DNA from: Planctomycetota bacterium
GTDB taxonomy: Bacteria; Planctomycetota; UBA1135; UBA2386
Length of the DNA stretch: 23,129 nt
NCBI GenBank assembly: GCA_020425915.1
Contig: JAGQQZ010000324.1
Coordinates: forward strand, 1-23,129
Direction: 5' to 3'
Of the stretch, positions 1-7,008 are shown piece by piece; position 1 is the first letter of the stretch, and every line of letters begins with the position of its first letter. The position numbers and the translations under genes are program-made. Under the pieces are notes generated by a model that saw only the letters and a program-made list of their open reading frames with translations, was not told the DNA's origin and did not search any database.

Positions 1-36
1 AGGGAGTCGTCAACCATGGGGACGACGAATGTAGCC

Positions 37-54
37 GCCGCGCCGGCCCGCGGC
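37..54 (-). terminator. Weak GC hairpin after the protease gene
   Basis: Six-base arms (GCCGCG at 37-42 and CGCGGC at 49-54) enclose a six-base loop, 11 bases beyond the protease stop codon. No T-run follows on the minus strand, so it is only a candidate terminator. The remainder of 1-64 shows nothing else that I can support. Confidence 0.25.
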
Positions 55-64
55 ATAGACCGGG

Positions 65-2713
65 CTACCAGGTTCCGATGATGTTCTCGCCCGAGTTCGA
101 GAGCGTGATCATGCGGCTGCTGGACGCGTCGAGGACGATGTACTGGCTGAACACGTGGACGCCGAGCAGACCCGTTCCCGAGCCGAACTGGACGTTGACG
201 AACGCCGTGCCGGCACCGTCGCTCCCGGTGCCGACGGTCATGCGCGGTGCCAGATGGATCTGGCAGCCGGTCCCGCCGAACTGCGACAGGTCGAGCGGCA
301 ACGGCAGGCCGGCCCAGATCGAGTCGCTGAACCCGAGCATCAGGATCACCGGCGCGTTCGGTGCCAGGCCTTCGCATCGCATCGACGCCGCGTGCCCGAG
401 TTCGATGTCGCCGACCGTCGTGTGGCGCGCCACGTCGTGGACCGGGAGTTCGGCGCAGAGCGCACGGATTCCGACGCGGTCGAAGAACCAGCCGTCCCAA
501 GCGGGATCACCACAGCGATCGCGCCAGAACACGCGCACGGTCTCCGCGGCGCGGCCGGGGCGGAGTTCGATCTGCGACTTGCTCCACCCGGCGATCCCGA
601 GGAAGAACCTCTCGTTCGGCGCGAGCGTCACCGGAGCGAACGTCGTGCGGCACCATCGCTCGACGTCGTTCGTCGGCATCGACGCGAAGCGAACGGGGCC
701 GGTAGCCGGCTGTCCGGTGCCGTCGTCGAGGTGCACCGTGGTCGTCAATGCCGTGTCGCCGAGACTCCGCACGAGCAGTTCGAAGCCGGTGAGGGTCATT
801 CCCGTCGGTGGCGCGACGAGTTCGATCGCGTTCGCGTAGCGGTTCGAGAACGGCACGCCGTCGATCGCCCGGAACAGGTCGGTTCCGGTCGCCTGCACGT
901 TCGCGCCGACGCACACGCCGTCGCCGTTCACGACGGGTCCACCGCAGCCTGCGCCGTGGACGCGGAAACTGCCACGGAACGGGTCCAGCGACGGCAACGA
1001 CGCGATCGCGATCGCGAACTCCTGTTGGGGGCCGGCGATCGAGATCGCCGTGACCTCGGCTACGGCGGTCCCGCTCGGAGCGCCCGAGAAACGAACGAGT
1101 TCGTACGGGTTGCGGGGCAGGTTCGACGTCGCGAGCGTTTGGTTCGTCGCACTGTCGGCGATCCGGAGTGAGAGGTCCGACCACGCGGTCGTCGTCGTGA
1201 CGTCGCGCAGCCAGGCGACGGCGACCCCCAATTCCTCGCCGGGTGGCGCCGCGAACGAGAACGACCGCGTCGCGCCGGCTTGGATCGTGTCGGTCGCGTG
1301 CTTCGCGGCGTCCGTCGCGGTCAGCAGCGCGCGGTCCTGACGCATCAGGCCGACTCCGAACGCGTTGCGGTCGAGCCCCGGATTCTCGTCCGCGAGATCC
1401 AGCGCCGATGCCAGCAGGATCGCTTTCGCCTCGTCCACGCGCAGTGCGGGGACCGCCGAACGAACGGCCATCGCCGCGCCCGCGACTCGCGGTGCGGCAC
1501 TCGAGGTCAGCCCGAACAGGTCGTCGACACCCTCGCAGTCCTGGATCGGCGTCCTACCCCATGCGATCGCCGCGATGTCGGGGTAGGTGCGCGTCGGATC
1601 GCCAACCACCGGGCCACGCGAGGAGAACTCGTAGACGCGGTGTTCGTCCTCGTTGACCGCGGCGACCGCGAGTCCATTGACCGCGCTCTGTCCGCCCGTC
1701 TGCGGCGCGCTGCCGTCGTTGCCGGCGGAAACGCAGATCAGGATGTCGGCGGTCCAGGCGGCTGCGTCGAGGGCCTGCTGGACCGTGTGGAGCGGGTCCT
1801 GCTCCCCGCCGAACGAGTTGTTCGCGACGACGATGTCGTAGGTGGCCTTGTCGACGACCATCTGTTGCCACGCGGTGGTCATCGTCGAGTACAGCGCGAA
1901 CACGCCGCCCGTGGGGCCGATCGAATCGGCGATCCCGTAGCTCGCGATCCGTGCTCCTGGAGCGTGGCCATCGGTCGCCGTGGCCGTGCCCCAGGCCGCT
2001 CCGGCCGCGATCGCGGCGGCTCTTGTGCCGTGGCCGTGGGCGTCGTCTGCCGGCAGCGCCCCGAACGCCTGGTTCAGCACGATTCGACTCCCGGCGAGCC
2101 CGCCGGGGGTGACCGTGGTCGGGTCGCCGTCGCGGAAGAACGCGCGGTGTGGTCGGCCGGTGCCATCCATGTCCGAGTCGATGCCCGAGTCCATGATCGC
2201 GATGACCGTGTTCGCCGGCGAACTGCCGTCCCAACCCATCGAGAACCCGGAGATTGCGCCGTGGTTGAAGTGGTCGAGCGCCCGTCCAGAGTGCGCCGCG
2301 ACCAGCAGGTCACGTTCGACGCGAACCACCGACGGGTGCTGGGACAGTTCCTGGATCCCGGCCTCGCTCGCCTCGACGTGGCACGCGTCGACGAGCCACC
2401 AGTGCCGAAGCACCTTTCCGCCGACCGAATCCACGAGTCGCGAGAACTCCGCGTGGTCCCGACGGATTCGCCTCTCGAAGCTGGCGACGAGTCCGAGCGC
2501 CTCGTCGGACCGATGGTCGATGAGAGCCTGGCGCAGCTTCCTGAGGTCGAAGCTACGCGACTCGAGCTGCACCAGCCAACGCTTCGGACCAGCCGGCTCG
2601 ACGGTTTGCGAAGTCGCCTCGGGAGCGATCATGACCAACGCCGAGAGAATCCAAGAGGCGAGCCAGGCATGGCGACGCCCCGGATCACGGTGCGGATCGG
2701 GTCGGGCGGACAT
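65..2713 (-). CDS. Secreted subtilisin-like (S8) serine protease with C-terminal beta-rich domains
   Basis: This 882-residue protein is a predicted exported serine endopeptidase of the subtilase (S8) family. A signal peptide covers roughly residues 15-36, and an inhibitor I9-like propeptide region with the usual VVRVERD end lies near 45-135. The catalytic triad is visible as Asp175 (MDSGID), His228 (HGHGT) and Ser404 (LTSSAAP), with Asn299 as the likely oxyanion residue. The serine motif is unusual because Leu replaces the Gly of the common GTSMAAP. Beyond about residue 470 come beta-rich domains, then a cysteine-containing segment near 590-755. A final 127-residue domain (756-882), rich in Gly, Thr and Ser, resembles C-terminal domains I associate with secreted planctomycete proteins. 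The ATG at 2713 is the first possible start in the frame and has no clear Shine-Dalgarno. The gene stands alone after a long leader. Substrates are unknown, but peptidase assignment is strong. Confidence 0.93.
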   Translation of the reverse strand: MSARPDPHRDPGRRHAWLASWILSALVMIAPEATSQTVEPAGPKRWLVQLESRSFDLRKLRQALIDHRSDEALGLVASFERRIRRDHAEFSRLVDSVGGKVLRHWWLVDACHVEASEAGIQELSQHPSVVRVERDLLVAAHSGRALDHFNHGAISGFSMGWDGSSPANTVIAIMDSGIDSDMDGTGRPHRAFFRDGDPTTVTPGGLAGSRIVLNQAFGALPADDAHGHGTRAAAIAAGAAWGTATATDGHAPGARIASYGIADSIGPTGGVFALYSTMTTAWQQMVVDKATYDIVVANNSFGGEQDPLHTVQQALDAAAWTADILICVSAGNDGSAPQTGGQSAVNGLAVAAVNEDEHRVYEFSSRGPVVGDPTRTYPDIAAIAWGRTPIQDCEGVDDLFGLTSSAAPRVAGAAMAVRSAVPALRVDEAKAILLASALDLADENPGLDRNAFGVGLMRQDRALLTATDAAKHATDTIQAGATRSFSFAAPPGEELGVAVAWLRDVTTTTAWSDLSLRIADSATNQTLATSNLPRNPYELVRFSGAPSGTAVAEVTAISIAGPQQEFAIAIASLPSLDPFRGSFRVHGAGCGGPVVNGDGVCVGANVQATGTDLFRAIDGVPFSNRYANAIELVAPPTGMTLTGFELLVRSLGDTALTTTVHLDDGTGQPATGPVRFASMPTNDVERWCRTTFAPVTLAPNERFFLGIAGWSKSQIELRPGRAAETVRVFWRDRCGDPAWDGWFFDRVGIRALCAELPVHDVARHTTVGDIELGHAASMRCEGLAPNAPVILMLGFSDSIWAGLPLPLDLSQFGGTGCQIHLAPRMTVGTGSDGAGTAFVNVQFGSGTGLLGVHVFSQYIVLDASSSRMITLSNSGENIIGTW

Positions 2714-3133
2714 CGGCGGGAGGGAAGGGAACGGGCGGGGATCGGAGAATCGTACGACGAGGTCCGCCTTCGTGCGGGGAACGGTCCGACGGAGCCGTAC
2801 GGGCCCATGATAACGGGCGATCCCGGGTCGTCGAGCGCCCCGTGGTCTGGCTCAGGACGCGGGATTTCCGCGCATCGCCGCTCCGTCCTGCTCAGCGAAG
2901 CCGCGAGAGTGCGGGCGAGCAGGAGAGAAAAACCGCCGAGGGAACGCCACTCGGGAAAAGGGGAAGAAGGAGAAGGAGAGTCACGCTTGGCGTTTTATGC
3001 GAGCACACCATCGCAACCCCGGCAGTGGTGTCAGCATAACTCGGGCTGACCGTCGGATCCCGGTTGCATTGGTGTTTTCCTTTGCTCGACCTTCACATCT
3101 GCGCGGACCCTCGATGCGAGCGACGCACCAAGC
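2714..3133. other. 420-base non-coding gap
   Basis: No convincing gene lies between the esterase-like gene stop and the protease start. The gap holds the candidate promoter at 2807-2834, an uninterrupted run of 28 purines on the plus strand (2953-2980), a short AT-rich stretch at 2991-2999, and a weak inverted repeat (ACACCA at 3005-3010 against TGGTGT at 3026-3031, 15-base loop). The short open frames here have no recognisable protein content. Confidence 0.6.
2807..2834 (-). promoter_or_regulatory. Candidate sigma70-type promoter for the protease gene
   Basis: Read on the minus strand, TCGACG (2834-2829, four of six matches to TTGACA) is followed after 16 bases by TATCAT (2812-2807, five of six matches to TATAAT). 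Transcription would begin near 2800 and leave a leader of about 87 bases before the ATG at 2713. In GC-rich DNA an AT-rich hexamer like this stands out, but one such match can occur by chance. Confidence 0.3.
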
Positions 3134-4807
3134 TCAGTCCTGGACGACGACACGTCGGAGTTCGGTCCAGGATCCGATCGGTCCTCGGTCGTCCTGACTT
3201 TCCACATCCGTCGCCATCACGAGGCCCTGTACGAAGAAGTCTTCTCGTCCGGAAGGGCGCGGAATCCGGGCTCTCCAGCTGCCTTCCGCATCGGCCAGCC
3301 CGGCTGCCGCCGGCTGTGGAAAGCTCGGTGGAAACTGTGGAAAGCCGTTCGGTCGATCTGCGCCACCGAGTTCGAAGAGGCCGAACAGGGTCGGGATGGG
3401 GTCGTCGATACGGTTCGGCGTCAGGTACACGCCGCAGCCGCGGCCGGGGATTCCATGCACGACCACCTCGACGTCGGGATCGTCACGGTGGATTGGCCCG
3501 ACCTCCAGTCGCGGGGCTTCGACCTCGATCGAGCCGAGTCGCGCCGGACCTTCCGGCGTCATCAAGACGAGGTCCTTCGAGCCGGGCAGGATCGTCGGCG
3601 GGACCGTGATCCGGAGCGTGTTCGCCGCCGGGGCTGCGACGCGCGGTGCCCAGACGTCGCCGACCCAGACACGCGGCAGCGGGCCGAGGGTGCCGATCGC
3701 GGCGCCGCGAAGCTCCAGCGTGCTCTCGAGCAGCGCTGGGATCTTCCGCGGCTCGATGGAGTCGATCGACGGCCTGACCCGCGGCGCGGGTCGGGCGGCC
3801 AGCCGGGCGAGCTTCGGGTGGGGGGCGTCGTCGATCGCTGCCAACACGCCGTCGGCGATCAGCGAGTGGCCGAACGGCGAGGGGTGAGCGCCGTCGACGA
3901 ACATCGGCGAGGCGTCGTCGGGCAGATCGGTCCAGGCCGGGCCGACCTCGCGCTCGCAGGCGGCGAAGATCGCGGGGCCGTCGACGACGCGCAGGCCGCG
4001 CGATGCACCGAGACGTCGCACGGCGTCCTGATACTCGGTGCACATCGGCCAGTCCCGTCGCGTATCGGCGCGAACGGGCGGGACGACCAGGATCACCTCA
4101 CCGCTGCGCTGAGCGAGTTCGGTCAGTCGCGCGAGGTTCTGCTCGAAGTCGGCGAGCGGCACGCGCCGCGTCGCGCTCGAGTTCGTGTTCGCGAGTGCCC
4201 TGCGGAACGCTTCGAGCAGGTTCGACCAACTCCGCACGCGCAATCGGTCCGCGATCTCCCGGTCCGTCAGGCCGGCGGTCGGGGGGTCCTCGGGTTCGCG
4301 CCCGATCTTCGGCTGGTAGTCGTTCCACGCGCCGCAGTAGATGACGGTGAGGTCGGGCCGGAGCGGTGTGACCTCCTGCTCGTAGAGCGCGGCGGTCTGG
4401 TGCGAGGTGAACGCCGGAGTCGCGCCGAGCACCGATTGGACATCGGCGTGCGGGAGTCGCGCGCGGATCGCGGACTCGAGACGGACGCCGTACGTCTGCT
4501 CGTACGTGACACCGATGCCGAACGTGCAAGAGTCGCCGGCGCACGCGATGCGGAACGTCGACTCGTCGGTCGGTCCGCGCAGCTCAGGTCCACGCAGCCC
4601 GTTCGCGTTGACGTACCAGTGACCGACGTCGCCCGCCAGTCGCCAGAAACAGGCTGTGTCCGGACGAAGTCCGAGCGCCGCGTTGTCCTCGGTCACGAAC
4701 GTCGGAGCCTCGGCCGGGGCCGGCAGGCCGAGGACGCGGAGCGCGACCTCGGCGAGCAGGACGGTCATGGCGATCGTACCGATCGACAGCAGCCACCGTG
4801 ATCGCAT
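3134..4807 (-). CDS. Membrane-anchored SGNH/GDSL hydrolase-like protein with IPT/TIG-like domain
   Basis: The 557-residue product starts with a hydrophobic segment (about 5-27) that should anchor it or act as an uncleaved signal. The SGNH/GDSL esterase blocks are readable: GDS with nucleophile Ser93, GAWND with Asn162, and DGAHP with Asp305 and His308 completing the dyad or triad. Residues about 345-428 read like an IPT/TIG immunoglobulin-type domain, and the last 130 residues form an unassigned beta-rich, proline-rich domain. Such enzymes cleave or transfer acyl esters, for example on polysaccharides or lipids; the substrate here is unknown. I chose the ATG at 4807 because the open frame further upstream is Arg-rich shadow sequence overlapping the methyltransferase gene, whereas this start immediately gives the hydrophobic segment. 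It lies 23 bases after the methyltransferase stop, so the two are probably cotranscribed with the transporter-like gene. Confidence 0.85.
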   Translation of the reverse strand: MRSRWLLSIGTIAMTVLLAEVALRVLGLPAPAEAPTFVTEDNAALGLRPDTACFWRLAGDVGHWYVNANGLRGPELRGPTDESTFRIACAGDSCTFGIGVTYEQTYGVRLESAIRARLPHADVQSVLGATPAFTSHQTAALYEQEVTPLRPDLTVIYCGAWNDYQPKIGREPEDPPTAGLTDREIADRLRVRSWSNLLEAFRRALANTNSSATRRVPLADFEQNLARLTELAQRSGEVILVVPPVRADTRRDWPMCTEYQDAVRRLGASRGLRVVDGPAIFAACEREVGPAWTDLPDDASPMFVDGAHPSPFGHSLIADGVLAAIDDAPHPKLARLAARPAPRVRPSIDSIEPRKIPALLESTLELRGAAIGTLGPLPRVWVGDVWAPRVAAPAANTLRITVPPTILPGSKDLVLMTPEGPARLGSIEVEAPRLEVGPIHRDDPDVEVVVHGIPGRGCGVYLTPNRIDDPIPTLFGLFELGGADRPNGFPQFPPSFPQPAAAGLADAEGSWRARIPRPSGREDFFVQGLVMATDVESQDDRGPIGSWTELRRVVVQD

Positions 4808-4830
4808 GCGTTGCCGGCCGCCGAACCTGG

Positions 4831-5577
4831 TCAGACGCGACCTGCGCGCATCGCGATCGGCCAGACGACGACGCGCGCCTCGGTGCCCCACGCGGTCTCG
4901 AGGTCGCGGGCGACGCGCTCGATCGGATCCTCGCCCGTCGCCGAGCGATATCGGATCACCGCCGACCAGGTGCGGAGGTACTCGCAGACCTGTTCGAACG
5001 TCCACTCGTGGCGCATCTCGAAAGCCGGCGCCGCGATGGTTTCGAACGGCATCGGGAGGTGACGGTACTGGGTTTCGATGTGGCGCCGGCGCTCGGGCCA
5101 GTACTCGCCGAGGATGCGGCCGTAGAGACGATCGATGACGGCGTTCACCTGCGTGTCGACTTGGAACAGCGAGTAGCACCAGGCGGCGAACAGCGCGCCG
5201 GGCTTCGCCACGCGTCGCACTTCGGCGTAGTAGCCGTCGAGATCGAACCAGTGTGCTGCCTGGGCGCACGCGCACAGATCGACCGAGCCGTCCTCGATCG
5301 GGACCTGCTCGGCGAGTGCCTGCACGTATTCGACGCGCGGGTGCGGCGTCGCGGAGGCGAGTTGGTCTGCGCTCCCCTCGGTCGCGATCACGCGATCGAA
5401 GTTTTCGGCGAGTCGTACCGCGGCTTGGCCGTTACCGGTCGCGCAGTCCCACGCGACGTCGGTCGAAGGAGAGGAGTCGGCAAGCCAGGAGAACAGCTCG
5501 GCAGGGTAGGCGGGACGGGATCGGGCGTAGTCGGCCGCATGGCCGGAGAAATGGTCCGCGAACGTCGCTGTCGTCAT
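4831..5577 (-). CDS. Class I SAM-dependent methyltransferase (methyltransferase 11 / CRG1-TMT1-like)
   Basis: This 248-residue cytoplasmic protein has the Rossmann-fold methyltransferase signature. Motif I is DCATGNGQ (Asp44 to about Gln51), an acidic residue at Glu67 should bind the ribose of S-adenosylmethionine, and the AAHWFD block at 107-112 is typical of the small-molecule methyltransferases related to yeast CRG1 and TMT1. The N-terminal segment with DHFSGHAADYARSRPAYP is also typical of that group. The length is close to the usual 250 residues. The ATG at 5577 overlaps the stop of the upstream transporter-like gene as ATGA, which supports both this start and translational coupling. The methyl acceptor is not predictable, although relatives act on carboxylates and lipid-like molecules. 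Confidence 0.9.
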   Translation of the reverse strand: MTTATFADHFSGHAADYARSRPAYPAELFSWLADSSPSTDVAWDCATGNGQAAVRLAENFDRVIATEGSADQLASATPHPRVEYVQALAEQVPIEDGSVDLCACAQAAHWFDLDGYYAEVRRVAKPGALFAAWCYSLFQVDTQVNAVIDRLYGRILGEYWPERRRHIETQYRHLPMPFETIAAPAFEMRHEWTFEQVCEYLRTWSAVIRYRSATGEDPIERVARDLETAWGTEARVVVWPIAMRAGRV

Positions 5578-6890
5578 GTGGGCGTGATGATACCCGCAGT
5601 CGCTCGCGCCTGCAGCCACAGCCAACCGAGTTGGACGCTTCCGGCGGCGGCGAGCACGAGGAGCGCCGCGTGGATGCCCGCGTGTGGCCACCACGTCGTC
5701 GCCAGCACGAACAAGAGGCACGCCGTGGCGACGTACAGCACGACCGCCTCGGTGATCGCCCGGGTCCGCCGGGTGGCTACGAGGCGGCCCTGGCAATGGT
5801 TCTGCAACGTCGCCAACAAGGGCATCATCGCACCGAGCGGGAGCGCGGCCCGCGCCAGCAACGCCAGCGGCGGTGGCAGGGCCAGTGCGTGTTCGAACCA
5901 GACCGACGCGAGCGGCGTGCACGCGAACACGACGAAAATGGCCGTGGCCGAGAGGCCGAGGATCGTCGCGAATCGCCGGAGGGCGCGGGCCCCGTCCTCG
6001 GTGTGGAGCAGCGACACCGTGACCTCCTGGAACGCGAACCCCAGCGCCCGGAACAGGAACACGAAGCCGTACACGGCACTCCAAGATGCGCTCGATCGCA
6101 ATGCGTCCGGCATCCGCCACAGCGCGGCCGCCGTGATCGGTTGCAACGCCAGCGTCATCAGCGGCGTCAGCGCGAGGGGGACGTAGAACGCGAGGAACCC
6201 GCGAGCGGTCAGCGGTTCGTGCTCCGAACCCGACGAGGGAACGTCCTCGCGCAGGACCCGCCGGGTCGCCCAGGACGCGAACACTGCCTCGGCGATCACG
6301 CCGGTCGCGATCGCCGAGGCGCCGACGACGACGCCGTGGATCGCGCCGTGCGCCACGCCCACCAACAACACACCGCTGACGCTGACGAGCCGGACGATCG
6401 TCCCGACGACGACGGCGCGCGGTCGACCGTAGCGGATCAGGACGCCTTGCTGGAACCGGCGGAATGCGATCGCGCCGCTCCACGGCAGCATGATCCGCAG
6501 ACCGAGTCGACCGGGCTCCAACGCGGCTTCGCTGACGTCGATCAGATCCCGGGCGATCCAGTCATAGATCGGCGTGAACGCGACGATCGCGTGCACGAGG
6601 GTCAACGCCAACCCGGCCGTGATCGTGAACCGGCGGAGTTGGTCGTAGCTCCGGCGATCGCGAACCAGGGCCGTCGATGCCGCGAGCAACATCACGATCG
6701 GTCCTTCGACGACCATCGAGATCGGATAGACGAGGGAATTGAACGCGGCGAGGTTGGTCTCGGCGTCCGGCAGCCGTGAAGCCGCGGCGACGAACGCCGG
6801 CATCTCCAGGCCCATCAGCAGCCAGCTCCCGGCGAGCGGCCACCAGACCGAGAGTACGCGTCGGGTCGTCGTGGGGCCCTGCCAGTGCAC
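5574..6890 (-). CDS. Polytopic membrane protein, MATE/MOP-superfamily-like transporter
   Basis: The 438-residue product is a multi-pass inner-membrane protein with roughly ten to twelve hydrophobic helices and a charged connecting loop near the middle (around residues 210-225). The layout and the recurrent Arg-rich short loops fit the MOP flippase superfamily (MATE, polysaccharide flippase, or the ANKH type); I cannot decide among these by eye, and ANKH-like is a real alternative. The chosen start is the GTG at 6890, because a perfect GGAGG lies 8 bases upstream and the first hydrophobic helix follows directly. A longer frame with an ATG at 7061 would add 57 residues without membrane character and would run across the recQ leader. 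The gene heads a unit with the methyltransferase (ATGA overlap) and the esterase-like gene, suggesting export or flipping of a molecule that is also methylated and deacylated. Confidence 0.75.
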   Translation of the reverse strand: MHWQGPTTTRRVLSVWWPLAGSWLLMGLEMPAFVAAASRLPDAETNLAAFNSLVYPISMVVEGPIVMLLAASTALVRDRRSYDQLRRFTITAGLALTLVHAIVAFTPIYDWIARDLIDVSEAALEPGRLGLRIMLPWSGAIAFRRFQQGVLIRYGRPRAVVVGTIVRLVSVSGVLLVGVAHGAIHGVVVGASAIATGVIAEAVFASWATRRVLREDVPSSGSEHEPLTARGFLAFYVPLALTPLMTLALQPITAAALWRMPDALRSSASWSAVYGFVFLFRALGFAFQEVTVSLLHTEDGARALRRFATILGLSATAIFVVFACTPLASVWFEHALALPPPLALLARAALPLGAMMPLLATLQNHCQGRLVATRRTRAITEAVVLYVATACLLFVLATTWWPHAGIHAALLVLAAAGSVQLGWLWLQARATAGIITPT

Positions 6891-6898
6891 GCGCGCAT

Positions 6899-6903
6899 CC
6901 TCC
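6899..6903 (-). promoter_or_regulatory. Shine-Dalgarno GGAGG deciding the GTG start at 6890
   Basis: A perfect GGAGG on the minus strand stands 8 bases before the GTG at 6890. This is the main reason for preferring that start over the in-frame ATG at 7061. Confidence 0.7.
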
Positions 6904-6996
6904 GGCGGTGATACGTGGGTTCCCACCTGAATCTCGATTCCGCGCGGGCGGACGGTACGATTCGTCGCGGGTGGTTCCCTGATACGTAGAGGTCCT

Positions 6997-7003
6997 GGGA
7001 GGG
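6997..7003 (+). promoter_or_regulatory. Shine-Dalgarno GGGAGGG before the ATC start of recQ
   Basis: This strong anti-16S match has its GGAGG core at 6998-7002 and leaves six bases before the ATC at 7009. No ATG, GTG or TTG occurs in frame between the preceding in-frame stop (6928-6930) and position 7126. Confidence 0.65.
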
Positions 7004-7008
7004 ACGCG

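Noticed and set aside
1280..3049. Long plus-strand open frame of 589 codons opposite the protease gene
   Set aside because: The translation is Arg-, Asp- and Val-rich with no domain. It is antisense to a clear subtilase and typical of GC-rich third-position bias.
4808..5275. N-terminal extension of the esterase-like gene by 156 codons
   Set aside because: It overlaps the methyltransferase gene and is Arg-rich. The hydrophobic anchor begins exactly at the ATG at 4807.
5578..6483. N-terminal extension of the methyltransferase gene
   Set aside because: It is a shadow of the transporter-like gene. The ATG at 5577 overlaps that gene's stop as ATGA and starts the family's normal N-terminus.
3455..6779. 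Long plus-strand open frames opposite the esterase, methyltransferase and transporter genes
   Set aside because: Composition is Arg/Gly/Ala/Asp-biased without motifs, while the minus-strand genes have complete family signatures.
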